Source of the DNA: JANRLF01 sp033762815
GTDB taxonomy: Bacteria; Bacteroidota; Bacteroidia; Chitinophagales; CAIOSU01
Length of the DNA: 64,000 nucleotides
Direction: 5' to 3'
NCBI GenBank assembly: GCA_033762815.1
Contig: JANRLF010000005.1
Coordinates: 62,001-126,000, forward strand
The notes beneath the pieces were generated by a model, which ran no database searches, was not told where the DNA came from, and worked only from the letters and a program-made list of their open reading frames with translations. Numbering within the stretch: position 1 is the stretch's first letter; the number at the start of each line of letters is the position of its first letter. The translations under genes were made by a program, and so were the position numbers. Below, one piece after another: positions 44,217 to 53,758 of this stretch.

Positions 44217-46444
44217 TATGAATTGAAATTGAACCTTAATGAAACAAAATAACTTCTTCCCCATGCCATGAGGATATAATTGGTGCCGCTGCTATGCACG
44301 CCACCTTCCCCACCGGTAAAATACACCTGGCGAACGTCAAGGAGATTTTTTGCACCAGCAGAGAGGGTGAACCGGTCTTTCCATAACTTGCGGGATATGG
44401 TGATATCCATTAAATGATAAGCCTCAATCAACTGTGCGCCGATAGTAGCATCTGCTGATAAGTAAGGCTGGTTCAGCTTACCATTAAACTTATAGAAAAG
44501 CGATACATTCAGAAGTGCCTTAGGTATTAGGTAAGAGGCGTCAATAGACACTTCGGGCGAAAAGTAAAAGCCGGTGGCCGCTGAGTTTTCATCCAAGTGG
44601 TAGTTGGCCGAGTTAAAACCAGAGGAAACACTAACAATAGGCGATTTTTTATAGGAATAAGTAAAGCGGACATTGGCACCCATTACCTGGCTGCTGGCAA
44701 AATTGCTGTACGTAAAGGGCTGGGCACTTCCTACATCGTAAGTAGTATCATAATCGCGCACCAGTTCTATATCGTTTCTAATGGCATTATAATAAAAGCT
44801 AGGGTTGAATTTGATGCGGTGGCTTTCGTTCTGCCACTCATAGGCTAAGGAAAGCATGGCATTGTCGGAATACTCTGCTTTCAAGTCAGGATTGCCGTAG
44901 ATATTGTGGTTTACATCAAAGAAATCAAGGTAAAGCTCTTTGATTGCCGGCGAACGGAAACCTCTTGCGTAAGACAAACGAACCACCCAGCTCTCAGATG
45001 GGCTGATTTTAATGTTCAAAGAAGGGGTTATGGGTGCTTTGAAACTGCTATTGTAGGCCCATCTTAGGGCAGGTTGTATGGTCAGCATGGCCACTGGCTT
45101 AAACTTAAGGCTAGCAAACACCGCATAATCCTGTATGGTTTGCACGCCATCTTTTATGCGCCTACCCGTACCGCTTTCGATATTGATATCGGTGCCCACT
45201 TGGTAATTGAACATGCCGATATCGCTTTTACGGCTAATGTAGCCACGGAATAGGCCCCCTTGGAAGCTACTGGTATCATGTGCCAAAGTATCGGCCACCA
45301 ATAGTGATTCCAGGGTGGTCAAATCGGTTCGGTAGGTGTTCTTTTTGCGTTCGAAAAAAGAATAGGCACCCATCACATTGAAGTAATGTTTTTTGGCCAA
45401 ATCGCCCGAAACGCTTAGTGAATTGTTCCAGCGGATGGTGTTGTATTTGTCATCGAATGCCGAGACGTACAAAGGAGCACGGGCATTGCCTTTATTGCTA
45501 ATGGTTTCACTTAGTATATTACTATTCAACAACACTCTTACCCTCTTGAACTGGTATCCGTACTTAACAGCCCCGAAATATTGTGTCCTAGGGTTCCAAT
45601 CTTGATCTCGCTGGCCAGAGTTAAGTGCAAATCCGTCAAAAAAATTGCGCCCGCCCGTTAATCCTAAAAAGTGGCCTTTCTTGTAAAAACCAACCGAAGC
45701 ATCCACATTGTAGTTGCCTACGCTTTCATAATAAGTGCCAACTGAAGCATGCACCTTTTGTTGCTGGGTGGTGCGGGTGATGATATTGATAACGCCCCCC
45801 ATGGCATTGGTACCGTACAGTACCGAAACCGGTCCTTCAATGATTTCAATGCGCTCTACATCAATGAGGTTGATTTGATTCAAATCGATATCGCCATTCA
45901 TACGTCCCAATAAGGGGACTCCATCCAATAAGTATTTTACCTGCTCGCCCCCAAGGCCCATTAGGCTCAGTCCACTGCCCAAAACATTATCTTGGGTGAT
46001 GCGGATGTTCAGCTCCTGGCTGAGCAAGCCAGAAAGGTTAAATACGGCCCTTCGTTCAATTTTTTCCGCACCAATAATTTGTACTGGATACAACGACTGT
46101 TTTTGGGAAACAGGCATGTATTGCCCGGTTATAACCGTTTCGCTTAAGTTGATGTTATTGGGCCGCAGGGTGTATTTTGCTTCCTTTTGGTTAAGAGTAT
46201 CGCGCAAAAGGTCAAACTGCATGTGGCGGGCCTCAATGATTACTTGCCCTTCCAAAGCATATTGGGCGCGACCGTTATTGTCAGTAAAAACAGTTTCTTG
46301 CCCATTACCAGCCAATTGATACAAAACAATATAAGCATCCACAACGGGCTTGCCAGCGGTATCCGTCAGGGTAATGGAACGCTGGGCCCTGGCATGGAAA
46401 AGTGTCAAGAGCAATAAAAAGAAAACACAAAATCTTAATAGCAT
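44216..46444 (-). CDS. TonB-dependent outer-membrane receptor, HmuR-type partner
   Basis: A 742-residue receptor. Signal peptide MLLRFCVFFLLLLTLFHARAQ, a short carboxypeptidase-like beta domain (about 22-95), the plug (about 105-235; IEIIEGPVSVLYGTNAMGGVINIITR) and a 22-strand barrel ending in the hydrophobic-aromatic tail YFVSLRFNFNS. It imports a ligand, most likely heme or a metal complex, given the HmuY-like gene overlapping its end. The open frame starts at 46489, but ATG 46444 begins a good signal peptide. It depends on TonB, for which a candidate lies at 39.4-40.3 kb. Confidence 0.88.
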   Translation of the reverse strand: MLLRFCVFFLLLLTLFHARAQRSITLTDTAGKPVVDAYIVLYQLAGNGQETVFTDNNGRAQYALEGQVIIEARHMQFDLLRDTLNQKEAKYTLRPNNINLSETVITGQYMPVSQKQSLYPVQIIGAEKIERRAVFNLSGLLSQELNIRITQDNVLGSGLSLMGLGGEQVKYLLDGVPLLGRMNGDIDLNQINLIDVERIEIIEGPVSVLYGTNAMGGVINIITRTTQQQKVHASVGTYYESVGNYNVDASVGFYKKGHFLGLTGGRNFFDGFALNSGQRDQDWNPRTQYFGAVKYGYQFKRVRVLLNSNILSETISNKGNARAPLYVSAFDDKYNTIRWNNSLSVSGDLAKKHYFNVMGAYSFFERKKNTYRTDLTTLESLLVADTLAHDTSSFQGGLFRGYISRKSDIGMFNYQVGTDINIESGTGRRIKDGVQTIQDYAVFASLKFKPVAMLTIQPALRWAYNSSFKAPITPSLNIKISPSESWVVRLSYARGFRSPAIKELYLDFFDVNHNIYGNPDLKAEYSDNAMLSLAYEWQNESHRIKFNPSFYYNAIRNDIELVRDYDTTYDVGSAQPFTYSNFASSQVMGANVRFTYSYKKSPIVSVSSGFNSANYHLDENSAATGFYFSPEVSIDASYLIPKALLNVSLFYKFNGKLNQPYLSADATIGAQLIEAYHLMDITISRKLWKDRFTLSAGAKNLLDVRQVYFTGGEGGVHSSGTNYILMAWGRSYFVSLRFNFNS

Positions 46445-46554
46445 CGGCGGTGTTCTATAGGCAGCATTCCTGTTGCCAATAAAAAACATGCAATGTTACA
46501 GCATTTGTTCTGGTTACTTGGCCGCCTTACAGAATTGTGACAAAAAGTTTACAG

Positions 46555-47601
46555 TCAGTCGATGAAATCGACGTCTTTATCGAAAGGGTATTTCATGAGT
46601 GATTTCACCGCTTCCGCTACGGGAAGCTGATCGAACAGCACCCTGTATATCATTTGTATAATAGGCACGCGCACTTTATAATAGTCGGCTATCAGTTTTA
46701 CAATTTCTACCGTATTAATACCTTCCGCTACCTCATCGGAAGTGGCCAAAATTTGCTCTAGGCTTTCTCCTTTTGCCATGCGGTAGCCTACAGTAAAGTT
46801 CCGGCTATGCTTACTGGAGGCCGTGGCAATGATATCGCCTATGCCAGCCATACCCAAAAATGTTTTTTGGTCGGCGCCTAGCACGGCCCCAATCCTTATT
46901 AACTCCCCAAGACTCTTCGTGATTAAAAGTGCCCGGGCATTATCACCCAACTCCAAGCCACTAAGTGCTCCAGACGCAATGGCAATGATATTTTTAAGTG
47001 CCCCGGCCAACTCAACACCAATCAAATCATTGCTGGCAAATACTTGAAAGCGATGACTACGTAAAACGGCACGCCCTTCTTTAATTACTTCATCGAAATG
47101 GCTGGCAATCACCGTGCCTGCGGGCTGTAGATGGGCCAGTTCAGATGCCAAATTGGGACCAGAAATGCAGCCTACCCTTACCACTGGGGTCTCCTGCCTA
47201 ATGAGTTCGCTCATGGTTTGGATGCTGCCCCTGCCCAATTCCCGTATCTCGTCCGCTTTGTCCTCATCGCTTACGTTGATGTGAAAGCCTTTAGTACCAT
47301 GAATCATAACATGGTCTGGCCTCAGGTAAGGCACCATTTGCAAAATAGTGTCCCTGAAAAAAGCAGAGGGTACGGTGGGGAACAAAATGGTACATTGTTC
47401 CGCCATTTGCTTTAAGTCAACAATAGGTGTTACCCGCTCGTGCAATGCTTGCCCATGGCTTACCCGTTGGGTGGTAATACGCTCTAAGTTTTCCTTACGC
47501 CTTATATACAGCAATACGTGGTGATTTTCGGCTATAAGGTTAGCCAGTGCGGTGCCAAAACTTCCAGCACCTATAACGCCCACTATCCTTTGCTCAGACA
47601 T
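46555..47601 (-). CDS. gpsA: Glycerol-3-phosphate dehydrogenase [NAD(P)+]
   Basis: A 348-residue cytosolic dehydrogenase. The dinucleotide-binding motif VIGAGSFGTALA is at 9-20, and the conserved SGPNLASEL and NIIAIASGALSGLELGDNARA segments form the substrate-binding and catalytic region (catalytic Lys in AGALKNII). It reduces dihydroxyacetone phosphate to sn-glycerol-3-phosphate, the precursor of phospholipids. It overlaps the upstream acyltransferase by 8 bp, so the enzyme that makes glycerol-3-phosphate is coupled to the one predicted to acylate it. Confidence 0.94.
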   Translation of the reverse strand: MSEQRIVGVIGAGSFGTALANLIAENHHVLLYIRRKENLERITTQRVSHGQALHERVTPIVDLKQMAEQCTILFPTVPSAFFRDTILQMVPYLRPDHVMIHGTKGFHINVSDEDKADEIRELGRGSIQTMSELIRQETPVVRVGCISGPNLASELAHLQPAGTVIASHFDEVIKEGRAVLRSHRFQVFASNDLIGVELAGALKNIIAIASGALSGLELGDNARALLITKSLGELIRIGAVLGADQKTFLGMAGIGDIIATASSKHSRNFTVGYRMAKGESLEQILATSDEVAEGINTVEIVKLIADYYKVRVPIIQMIYRVLFDQLPVAEAVKSLMKYPFDKDVDFID

Positions 47602-49282
47602 ATTGCGCCAGTTGATAGCCCTCCAGCCTATTGTGATAAAAATAGAGCAGTTTCAAATCTTCCGTGCTAATATCGCCTTGCTTGTTTCTCAGTAGCACAC
47701 GTTTGTTATGGTAGATGCCTATATTCCTTAGCCCATGGGCTATCACTTCCTGTATATCGTCTTTTAGGTGGGGGGCAATCTTGATTTTTGATTGTTCGTT
47801 CAAAGCAAAGATGGCCGTCCGCACCCTTTCACATGCTTCCACAAAATCTTGATATGGTATAAGCCTATCCTCCTTTGGGGTGCGCAAAAAACTATAAATA
47901 TCTTGCTTCTTAAACCGCTTGCGTAATAATGTAAATGCAACAAAAGCAACTAAATGACTAGAAAATACCACATTGTATTCCAAAAACTTCTGTTCTACTA
48001 TATCGCCTAAAAGTTTAACATACTCCGAATTGCGTTGGGGGTCTTCTTTCAATTGCCCTTGGGAAATGAAATACTGCTCAATATTTAATTCCTTCCCCCT
48101 TTTATCATAGCTCACCCCATTGGCATCTACCCTATTGCCGAACAAGTCCATACAGGGAGCAAAATGTACAGATACTTTGGAGCTTTTTGTCAAAAATTTA
48201 CGGACGAAATTCAAAATTTTCAATGAAGTGGACAGCTCATCGCGCTCGGCAATGTACAGCTCCTTTCCTGTTATTTTAAGATGTTCATTGATAAGACTTT
48301 GTGCCTCTAATACAAAGTGATAGTTAAGTGTAACGGGTATTACGATAATTTTCTTTGCTTCCTCGCCTTCTTTAGCATTCAGGAAATTGAGGTATTGGGC
48401 ATCCATAGCGGTGCCAAGCAAGCCCAACTTCAATTTGCGTTCAATTTCGCCAGAACGGGAGCGGGTACCTCCCGGGAAAAACAGACTATGAACGCCCTTA
48501 TGCAAAGCCAAGGTAGAATGCTGGTACAAAGTTTCCAGATAAAACATGTTCTTCTTCCGGCGATCGACTTTGTACGCACCTAATCGATTGATAAAGTATG
48601 CCACCAACTTTACCCCAAACAAATTGAGACCAGCGCCGTAGATAAATGCTGGCAAACCAATATCCTGTATGGCCCAGCCGATAACCGCACTATCAACGTT
48701 GCTGCTGTGTGTGGGCAATATGACCAGCGTGTGTTTTTTTCCCAGTTCCCTAATAGTCTCAATATCGCCCTCAAAACTAAAGCGGTCTTTGATGCTGAAG
48801 GATGCACTCAAGCGTTGCTTGAAGCGCAGCCCAAAGCTGGTTTTCAATAAACGAGAGAAACCAAAGGGAATGGCAATTTTGGCAAACTCATATATTTCCG
48901 GGTCGAAATTGCCGGCTATTTCATTGGAGTAGCGGGAAATAATGGAACGCATCAGCTCCAGTGCCACTTCTTTCTGCTGATCGGGCTCATCGCCTAAAGA
49001 AGATATCCTGAACAGTTCGCTTTTTACAAAGCCCCAATAATCTTTTTCATCTTCTGGGTCGGCCTTCCAAGGTTTTTCTGAGAGTCGGATGCGCTCTTGG
49101 TACAGGGTACGTTGAAGCTCCTCAATCAGTGTGGCCCTGTCCTGTATCACCTCCAGGCACTTGGCCAGGCTGGCTTCCGTAACTTCATGTATAAATTCGT
49201 ACCTATGGGAACTCAACTGGTAAATAGGCCAGTCGGTTATATTAGGCAGAATGGGATCGTATCGCTTCTCTTCAGCAGACAA
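47594..49282 (-). CDS. Glycerol-3-phosphate acyltransferase, PlsB-like
   Basis: A 562-residue acyltransferase. The HX4D catalytic motif is THSSNVD with His192 and Asp197; the acceptor-binding block III is FFPGGTRSRSG (268-278), and the GAYKVDRR segment lies between them. It resembles the large PlsB-type enzymes, though shorter than proteobacterial PlsB (about 800 residues). It should place an acyl chain on position 1 of glycerol-3-phosphate at the inner membrane. The start is TTG at 49282; a stop lies in frame just upstream, so no longer form exists. It overlaps gpsA by 8 bp, which supports the substrate assignment. Confidence 0.82.
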   Translation of the reverse strand: MSAEEKRYDPILPNITDWPIYQLSSHRYEFIHEVTEASLAKCLEVIQDRATLIEELQRTLYQERIRLSEKPWKADPEDEKDYWGFVKSELFRISSLGDEPDQQKEVALELMRSIISRYSNEIAGNFDPEIYEFAKIAIPFGFSRLLKTSFGLRFKQRLSASFSIKDRFSFEGDIETIRELGKKHTLVILPTHSSNVDSAVIGWAIQDIGLPAFIYGAGLNLFGVKLVAYFINRLGAYKVDRRKKNMFYLETLYQHSTLALHKGVHSLFFPGGTRSRSGEIERKLKLGLLGTAMDAQYLNFLNAKEGEEAKKIIVIPVTLNYHFVLEAQSLINEHLKITGKELYIAERDELSTSLKILNFVRKFLTKSSKVSVHFAPCMDLFGNRVDANGVSYDKRGKELNIEQYFISQGQLKEDPQRNSEYVKLLGDIVEQKFLEYNVVFSSHLVAFVAFTLLRKRFKKQDIYSFLRTPKEDRLIPYQDFVEACERVRTAIFALNEQSKIKIAPHLKDDIQEVIAHGLRNIGIYHNKRVLLRNKQGDISTEDLKLLYFYHNRLEGYQLAQYV

Positions 49283-49330
49283 TGGTCAATAATGGCGGTT
49301 TAGCTGACCTAAATTAAGGAAACCCTTGTA

Positions 49331-49927
49331 TTATTTCTTTTTTCGGAAAGTTCTACCCAATAATTGTTCCGCTTCCTCATCAGAAATGCGGTCGCCATTT
49401 TTATAGGGCACTACCCATGCATCTTGAATACCCATTTTTTTCACGTCCTTTTCAAAGGCTTCCGCTTCTTCCAAAGTGCTGAAATAACCAATAATGTACT
49501 TATTATAGCCATCAATGTCCTCTGTTTCTACTTTTTTGGCCCTTTCGAAATACTGGCTGATTTTAAAATTCTTATAAGCACCTATCTGCACCTTGAAGGC
49601 TAAGCCATTAGGGGCAGCGGTCATTTGCTGGGCAGTTGTTACCTGTTGTTGTGCGGCCGTTAATTGATTCTTCAGCTTGATGGCTTCTTGGTCCAGGGCT
49701 GCGGCTTGGTCATTGGCTTTATTCAGTTGGTTCTTCAGGTTCTCATTCTCGGCTTGCAAATTGGCTATTTGTGATTTCAAGTTCTCCACATTGGTGTTCA
49801 AGCTGCTCATTGAGGCCTGCATCTCTTTCTTGCTCATTTTTTGCTTTTTCTCCTTCTTTTGAGCAAGGGCTGGCTGGGCTAACAACAGTATAAAAGCGAG
49901 GGTCAAGGTCAGGTGGGTCAATTTCAT
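49331..49927 (-). CDS. Exported coiled-coil protein with SPOR-like domain
   Basis: A 198-residue exported protein. Signal peptide (LLLAQPALAQ), a Lys-rich segment, a coiled coil (about 33-95, heptads of Leu/Ile with many Gln/Asn/Glu), and a C-terminal SPOR-like domain (about 107-180; AFKVQIGAYKNF, then YFSTLEEAEAFEKDVKKMG). SPOR domains bind denuded peptidoglycan at division sites. It starts 121 bp from the divergent LON-domain gene. A role in cell-wall or septum organisation is inferred. Confidence 0.75.
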   Translation of the reverse strand: MKLTHLTLTLAFILLLAQPALAQKKEKKQKMSKKEMQASMSSLNTNVENLKSQIANLQAENENLKNQLNKANDQAAALDQEAIKLKNQLTAAQQQVTTAQQMTAAPNGLAFKVQIGAYKNFKISQYFERAKKVETEDIDGYNKYIIGYFSTLEEAEAFEKDVKKMGIQDAWVVPYKNGDRISDEEAEQLLGRTFRKKK

Positions 49928-50048
49928 GGTATCAATCTTGTGGTTGTTTACAGGTACAAAACTAGACTATTTTTTTACTGGCAACCTAATGATGCCTTAT
50001 TTTGCAATGTACAAGCAGATGTGGAAAAAGCGTATATTGACCTAGCTT

Positions 50049-50684
50049 ATGGAAGACTTGTTGCCTATTTTCCCTTTAAGCCTTGTAGTTTTTCCCGGTG
50101 AAAAACTTAACCTGCATGTGTTTGAAACCAGGTATAAGCAACTAGTAAACGAAGCATTGGCCAATACCACCAACTTCGGAATCCCTTGCTTCCTTAACGG
50201 AAAGTTATGCCCTCGTGGCACCGAAGTGGAGATACAAGCCGTGGAAAGGGTATATTCTAAGGGCGAAATGGATATCAGTACCGTAGGGCTGCGCCGCTTC
50301 AGTATTGTCGAAGTGCATAAGCAGGTACCTGACAAGCTGTATTCGGTAGCGAAAGTGCGCTGGATGGAAGATAAAGAGAATGGCGACAATTATTTGCGCG
50401 ATGAGATTTTAGGTATGCTAAGGGAACTGCACCAAACCCTACGGATTTCCAAAGAGAAACTGGACGACGTGGAAAGCTTCAGTTGTTATAAAATTGCCCA
50501 TTATATCGGCTTTAACTTGGAGCAAGAATATGAATTGATGGGGCTGGATAGTGAAAGGGAGAGGCAGTTTATGATACTCCACCACCTGAAACAGATATTG
50601 CCAGTAGTGCAGGAAACCGAACGATTAAAGGAACGAATTCGTGCCAACGGCCATTTCAAAAATTTGGACCCGCCTAATTTCTAG
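50049..50684 (+). CDS. LON substrate-binding-domain protein
   Basis: A 211-residue protein made essentially of a Lon N-terminal (LON) domain: LLPIFPLSLVVFPGEKLNLHVFETRYKQL at residues 3-31 is the signature, followed by EVEIQAVERVYSKGEMDISTVG. No AAA ATPase or protease domain follows, so it is a stand-alone LON protein; these occur in many bacteria with unknown function, possibly substrate recognition. Its stop TAG shares the palindrome CTAG with the stop of the convergent TamL gene. Confidence 0.88.
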   Translation: MEDLLPIFPLSLVVFPGEKLNLHVFETRYKQLVNEALANTTNFGIPCFLNGKLCPRGTEVEIQAVERVYSKGEMDISTVGLRRFSIVEVHKQVPDKLYSVAKVRWMEDKENGDNYLRDEILGMLRELHQTLRISKEKLDDVESFSCYKIAHYIGFNLEQEYELMGLDSERERQFMILHHLKQILPVVQETERLKERIRANGHFKNLDPPNF

Positions 50685-53014
50685 AAAGGATACCCTATTG
50701 CTAGGTTAAACTTTAAATTCTCCTTGCGCCAGTTTTTGTCCAAAAAGTCAAAATTCTGAATCACCCAGCGATTGTCAGGATTTCCGGGGTCTCTGATAGG
50801 TATTGCCGCATCGAAGCGCAGGATGAAATAGTTGAAATCGAAACGGATACCTATGCCCGCACCTAGGGCAATCTCTTTTGCAAAACGGTCAAACTCAAAA
50901 TTGGCCCCTGGCCTTAAGGTATCTGCTTTCAAGGTCCATATATTGCCAGCATCTACAAACAGTGCCCCTTTAATGAATTTAAAGATATCAAACCGTAGCT
51001 CGACGTTGCCTTCCAGCTTCATGTCGCCTGTTTGGTCATAAAAGAAATTGGTATTCTCCGACACCGAAGATTCCTCAAATATAAACGAACCTGGCCCTAA
51101 GGTGCGTACCCTCCAAGCCCTGATACCAATAGGCCCACCAGAGTAAAACTGCTTAATATATGGCAAGCCCGAAGAGTTGCCATAAGGTACCGCCAAGCCG
51201 CCATATAGCCTGGATGCAAGTAAGGCATGCTTGCCCAGTTTATAATAGTTCTTTATCTCGCCAGCTATCAAAAAGTACTGGGCATAGGGTATGTTGAAAA
51301 TTTTGTAAGGCAAGCTGGCATTATCCTTTAGGTGCACCAAACTATTAATGCCATGTACCAAATTGCCCGCAATTTCCACATCGCCCCTAAAATCGAAACT
51401 GCCATAACGTTTGTTTAGGGCCTTGTTCGACCATAGATACGTATAGGTGCTGCCTATGATAAACTGCTCCGTAAAGTTGCTCCTTAAGGTTTGGCTACGG
51501 GCCAAAATCTCCAAAAAGGCCTCGCTGGCATCCTTTACCCTTATCAAGCTGAAATTGAACACATTGATTTGGTGCCTTCTGGTGGAGCTTTGCCGCCAAT
51601 CGTATCCATAAGACAAGCTGGTAGTATTGACGGTGTAGTAATCGATGCGCCTTAGATAATTGTACTTTATCGAAAAATGTGTTTTGGGACGATAGTTCTT
51701 CGCTAGATTGTTCACCCTGATGGGAGCCAAAAACTTGTTGATATAAAGGTTAATGTAAGAGGAAACATTCACGGTGCTGAATGCCGAAATGCCGCGCACA
51801 AAATTTGTTTCTAGCGCACCCAGTATATTAAATTCAAACAATTCAGCGCCTTTAAAGATATTCTTATTGCGGTAATTGAAGCCAGTTGCTACTCCCAATA
51901 ATGCACTACTACTATTGTTAAGCTGAACCTCAGTGCTCCATTCCTGTTTTTTGGCGGGGGTAAGGGTAATCAGACAATTAAGGTAATTTCTGCCATTCAT
52001 TGATGCGCTGGTGTCAGCCTCAAAACGAATGTTGATGAACTTAAACACGCCCAGATCTGCCAACTGATTGAGCGTAAGGGTATAGTCCATTTTCATAAAT
52101 AGATTGTCCTTTCTGAAATGGACGGCATCAATGAGCATATCGGTTTTGTACCGCAGCTTTTCGCTGATAAAAACGTACTCGTCGATGCGGAGGGTATCAT
52201 ATTTTACCGACCGGGTCATTTGGTCAACGCTAAAATCGGTATGGAAAATAATTTTATTGATATAATACTGTTCATGCTTGGTGGAATCGCTGGGGTTGGA
52301 AACCCTTACGTACACGTCCATTTGGTGTTTGCGCTTTAGGCTATCCAAGTCAAAAGTGACGTAGTCCTTGTTGAAATAGTAATAGCCATTGTTGCGCAGC
52401 ACGTCGGTTATACGCTCTCGTTCTGCCTTTAGGTCGCTCACCCTGAAAGCCGACCCTGGTTTCAAAACACTCTTCGGCCCACTGGCTCTTATCAAGTTGG
52501 CCCATAGAGCGGTATCGCTGGGGAAATACACTCCACCAAAAGTATAGAGGGGGCCAGTAGTAACTATGTATTCCAACGTTGCCCTTCTCTTCTTTATCAA
52601 TACCTGATAGTCGACCTTGGAATAGAAATAGCCCATGTTAATTAGGTAATTCTCCATCAAATCCCTTGATTTCATGGCCAATAGTGAATCATACAGCGCT
52701 GGGGGTTCGCCTACCTTGTTTTTTAGCCAATACCTGAATTTGCTTTCGCGTTTATTGCTGGCTACATTGAAAAACCACAGGCGGGTTTTGGTAAGGCCGA
52801 ACAGTTTTTTATTGGGCTGTAACAAGGAAATGTCCGTCAATTCCTTTTTAAACTCGGCTTCCTTTTTTACTTGCGAACCTTCCGTTAGCACTACCTTGTT
52901 TTTCTTGAATAGCACTTCCCCCTCGTTCAAAAAACGAGTGTTCACGCAACCGGGCAGTAGGCAAACGCTTGTTACAATTAAAAAGATGTGGGATATTGCC
53001 TTGAAATTGGTCAT
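50681..53014 (-). CDS. TamL-like BamA/TamA-family outer-membrane lipoprotein
   Basis: A 777-residue outer-membrane protein. It is unusual for the Omp85 family in having a lipoprotein signal with lipobox LPGC (CLLPGC), the feature that defines Bacteroidota TamL. POTRA-like domains occupy about 30-350, and a C-terminal barrel (about 370-777) ends in NLAIGYPF. The conserved barrel motif is IGIRAWRVRTLGPG near 650. It probably assembles or inserts outer-membrane proteins together with an inner-membrane TamB, which is not in the window. ATG at 53014 directly abuts the start codon of the divergent methyltransferase. The longer frame to 53032 is not needed. Confidence 0.85.
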   Translation of the reverse strand: MTNFKAISHIFLIVTSVCLLPGCVNTRFLNEGEVLFKKNKVVLTEGSQVKKEAEFKKELTDISLLQPNKKLFGLTKTRLWFFNVASNKRESKFRYWLKNKVGEPPALYDSLLAMKSRDLMENYLINMGYFYSKVDYQVLIKKRRATLEYIVTTGPLYTFGGVYFPSDTALWANLIRASGPKSVLKPGSAFRVSDLKAERERITDVLRNNGYYYFNKDYVTFDLDSLKRKHQMDVYVRVSNPSDSTKHEQYYINKIIFHTDFSVDQMTRSVKYDTLRIDEYVFISEKLRYKTDMLIDAVHFRKDNLFMKMDYTLTLNQLADLGVFKFINIRFEADTSASMNGRNYLNCLITLTPAKKQEWSTEVQLNNSSSALLGVATGFNYRNKNIFKGAELFEFNILGALETNFVRGISAFSTVNVSSYINLYINKFLAPIRVNNLAKNYRPKTHFSIKYNYLRRIDYYTVNTTSLSYGYDWRQSSTRRHQINVFNFSLIRVKDASEAFLEILARSQTLRSNFTEQFIIGSTYTYLWSNKALNKRYGSFDFRGDVEIAGNLVHGINSLVHLKDNASLPYKIFNIPYAQYFLIAGEIKNYYKLGKHALLASRLYGGLAVPYGNSSGLPYIKQFYSGGPIGIRAWRVRTLGPGSFIFEESSVSENTNFFYDQTGDMKLEGNVELRFDIFKFIKGALFVDAGNIWTLKADTLRPGANFEFDRFAKEIALGAGIGIRFDFNYFILRFDAAIPIRDPGNPDNRWVIQNFDFLDKNWRKENLKFNLAIGYPF

Positions 53015-53758
53015 ATGCTGTCCCGGGCGCAAATTAAATACATTCAGTCACTTCAGCTAAACAAGTTCCGCACAAGGTACGGTGTATACTTGGCAGAAGG
53101 CGAAAAGCTGGCACTGGACCTGCTGCAATCAGGTGCCACGATACAACAGGTTTTTGCTACCGCCCCTTGGATAGCCGAACATGCCCATCAGTTTAACGCC
53201 CCACACACGGAAATACATACGATTACTGAAGAGGAACTGAAAAAAATATCCTCCCTTAGCATGCCCAATAAGGTGTTGATGGTGGTGGGTATCCCCTCCT
53301 ACCCTATGCCCCATCAACTGGACAATGGGCTGTATGTGGCCTTAGAAAATTTGCAAGACCCCGGCAATATGGGCACCATTATCCGTACCGCCGATTGGTT
53401 CGGTTGCAAGGGCATCATTTGTTCCGAAAATACGGTGGATGCCTATAACCCCAAGGTAGTACAGGCCACTATGGGTTCCATCGCCCGTATGCCCATCTTT
53501 TATGGCGATTTGGAAAGTGTTATCGTCAGTAACACCCATTTGCCCGCTTATGCCGCCGTTTTGGAGGGCGAAAATGTGTATAAGGCCGCTTTGCAACCCA
53601 ATGCCCTGCTTCTGATTGGCAATGAAGGCAAGGGATTGAGCGAGGCCTTGATAAAAAAAGCCGCCCACCGCATCAGTATTCCCCGTTATGGCCAGGCCGA
53701 ATCATTGAACGCCGCCATGGCTACCGGAATTTTGTTGTCCCTTTTTCGGCGTCAATAA
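53015..53758 (+). CDS. TrmH/SpoU family rRNA or tRNA 2'-O-methyltransferase
   Basis: A 247-residue SPOUT methyltransferase. An N-terminal substrate-binding domain (about 1-85, IQSLQLNKFRTRYGVYLAEGEKLALDLLQ) precedes the knotted catalytic domain with the three SpoU motifs: ENLQDPGNMGTIIRTADWFG, LLIGNEGKGLS and ISIPRYGQAESLNAAMA. It transfers a methyl group from S-adenosylmethionine to a ribose 2'-OH, most likely in 23S rRNA. ATG at 53015 immediately follows the divergent tamL ATG (shared CATATG). A GTG at 52988 would give a longer version overlapping tamL, but the shorter start matches the family. Confidence 0.9.
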   Translation: MLSRAQIKYIQSLQLNKFRTRYGVYLAEGEKLALDLLQSGATIQQVFATAPWIAEHAHQFNAPHTEIHTITEEELKKISSLSMPNKVLMVVGIPSYPMPHQLDNGLYVALENLQDPGNMGTIIRTADWFGCKGIICSENTVDAYNPKVVQATMGSIARMPIFYGDLESVIVSNTHLPAYAAVLEGENVYKAALQPNALLLIGNEGKGLSEALIKKAAHRISIPRYGQAESLNAAMATGILLSLFRRQ

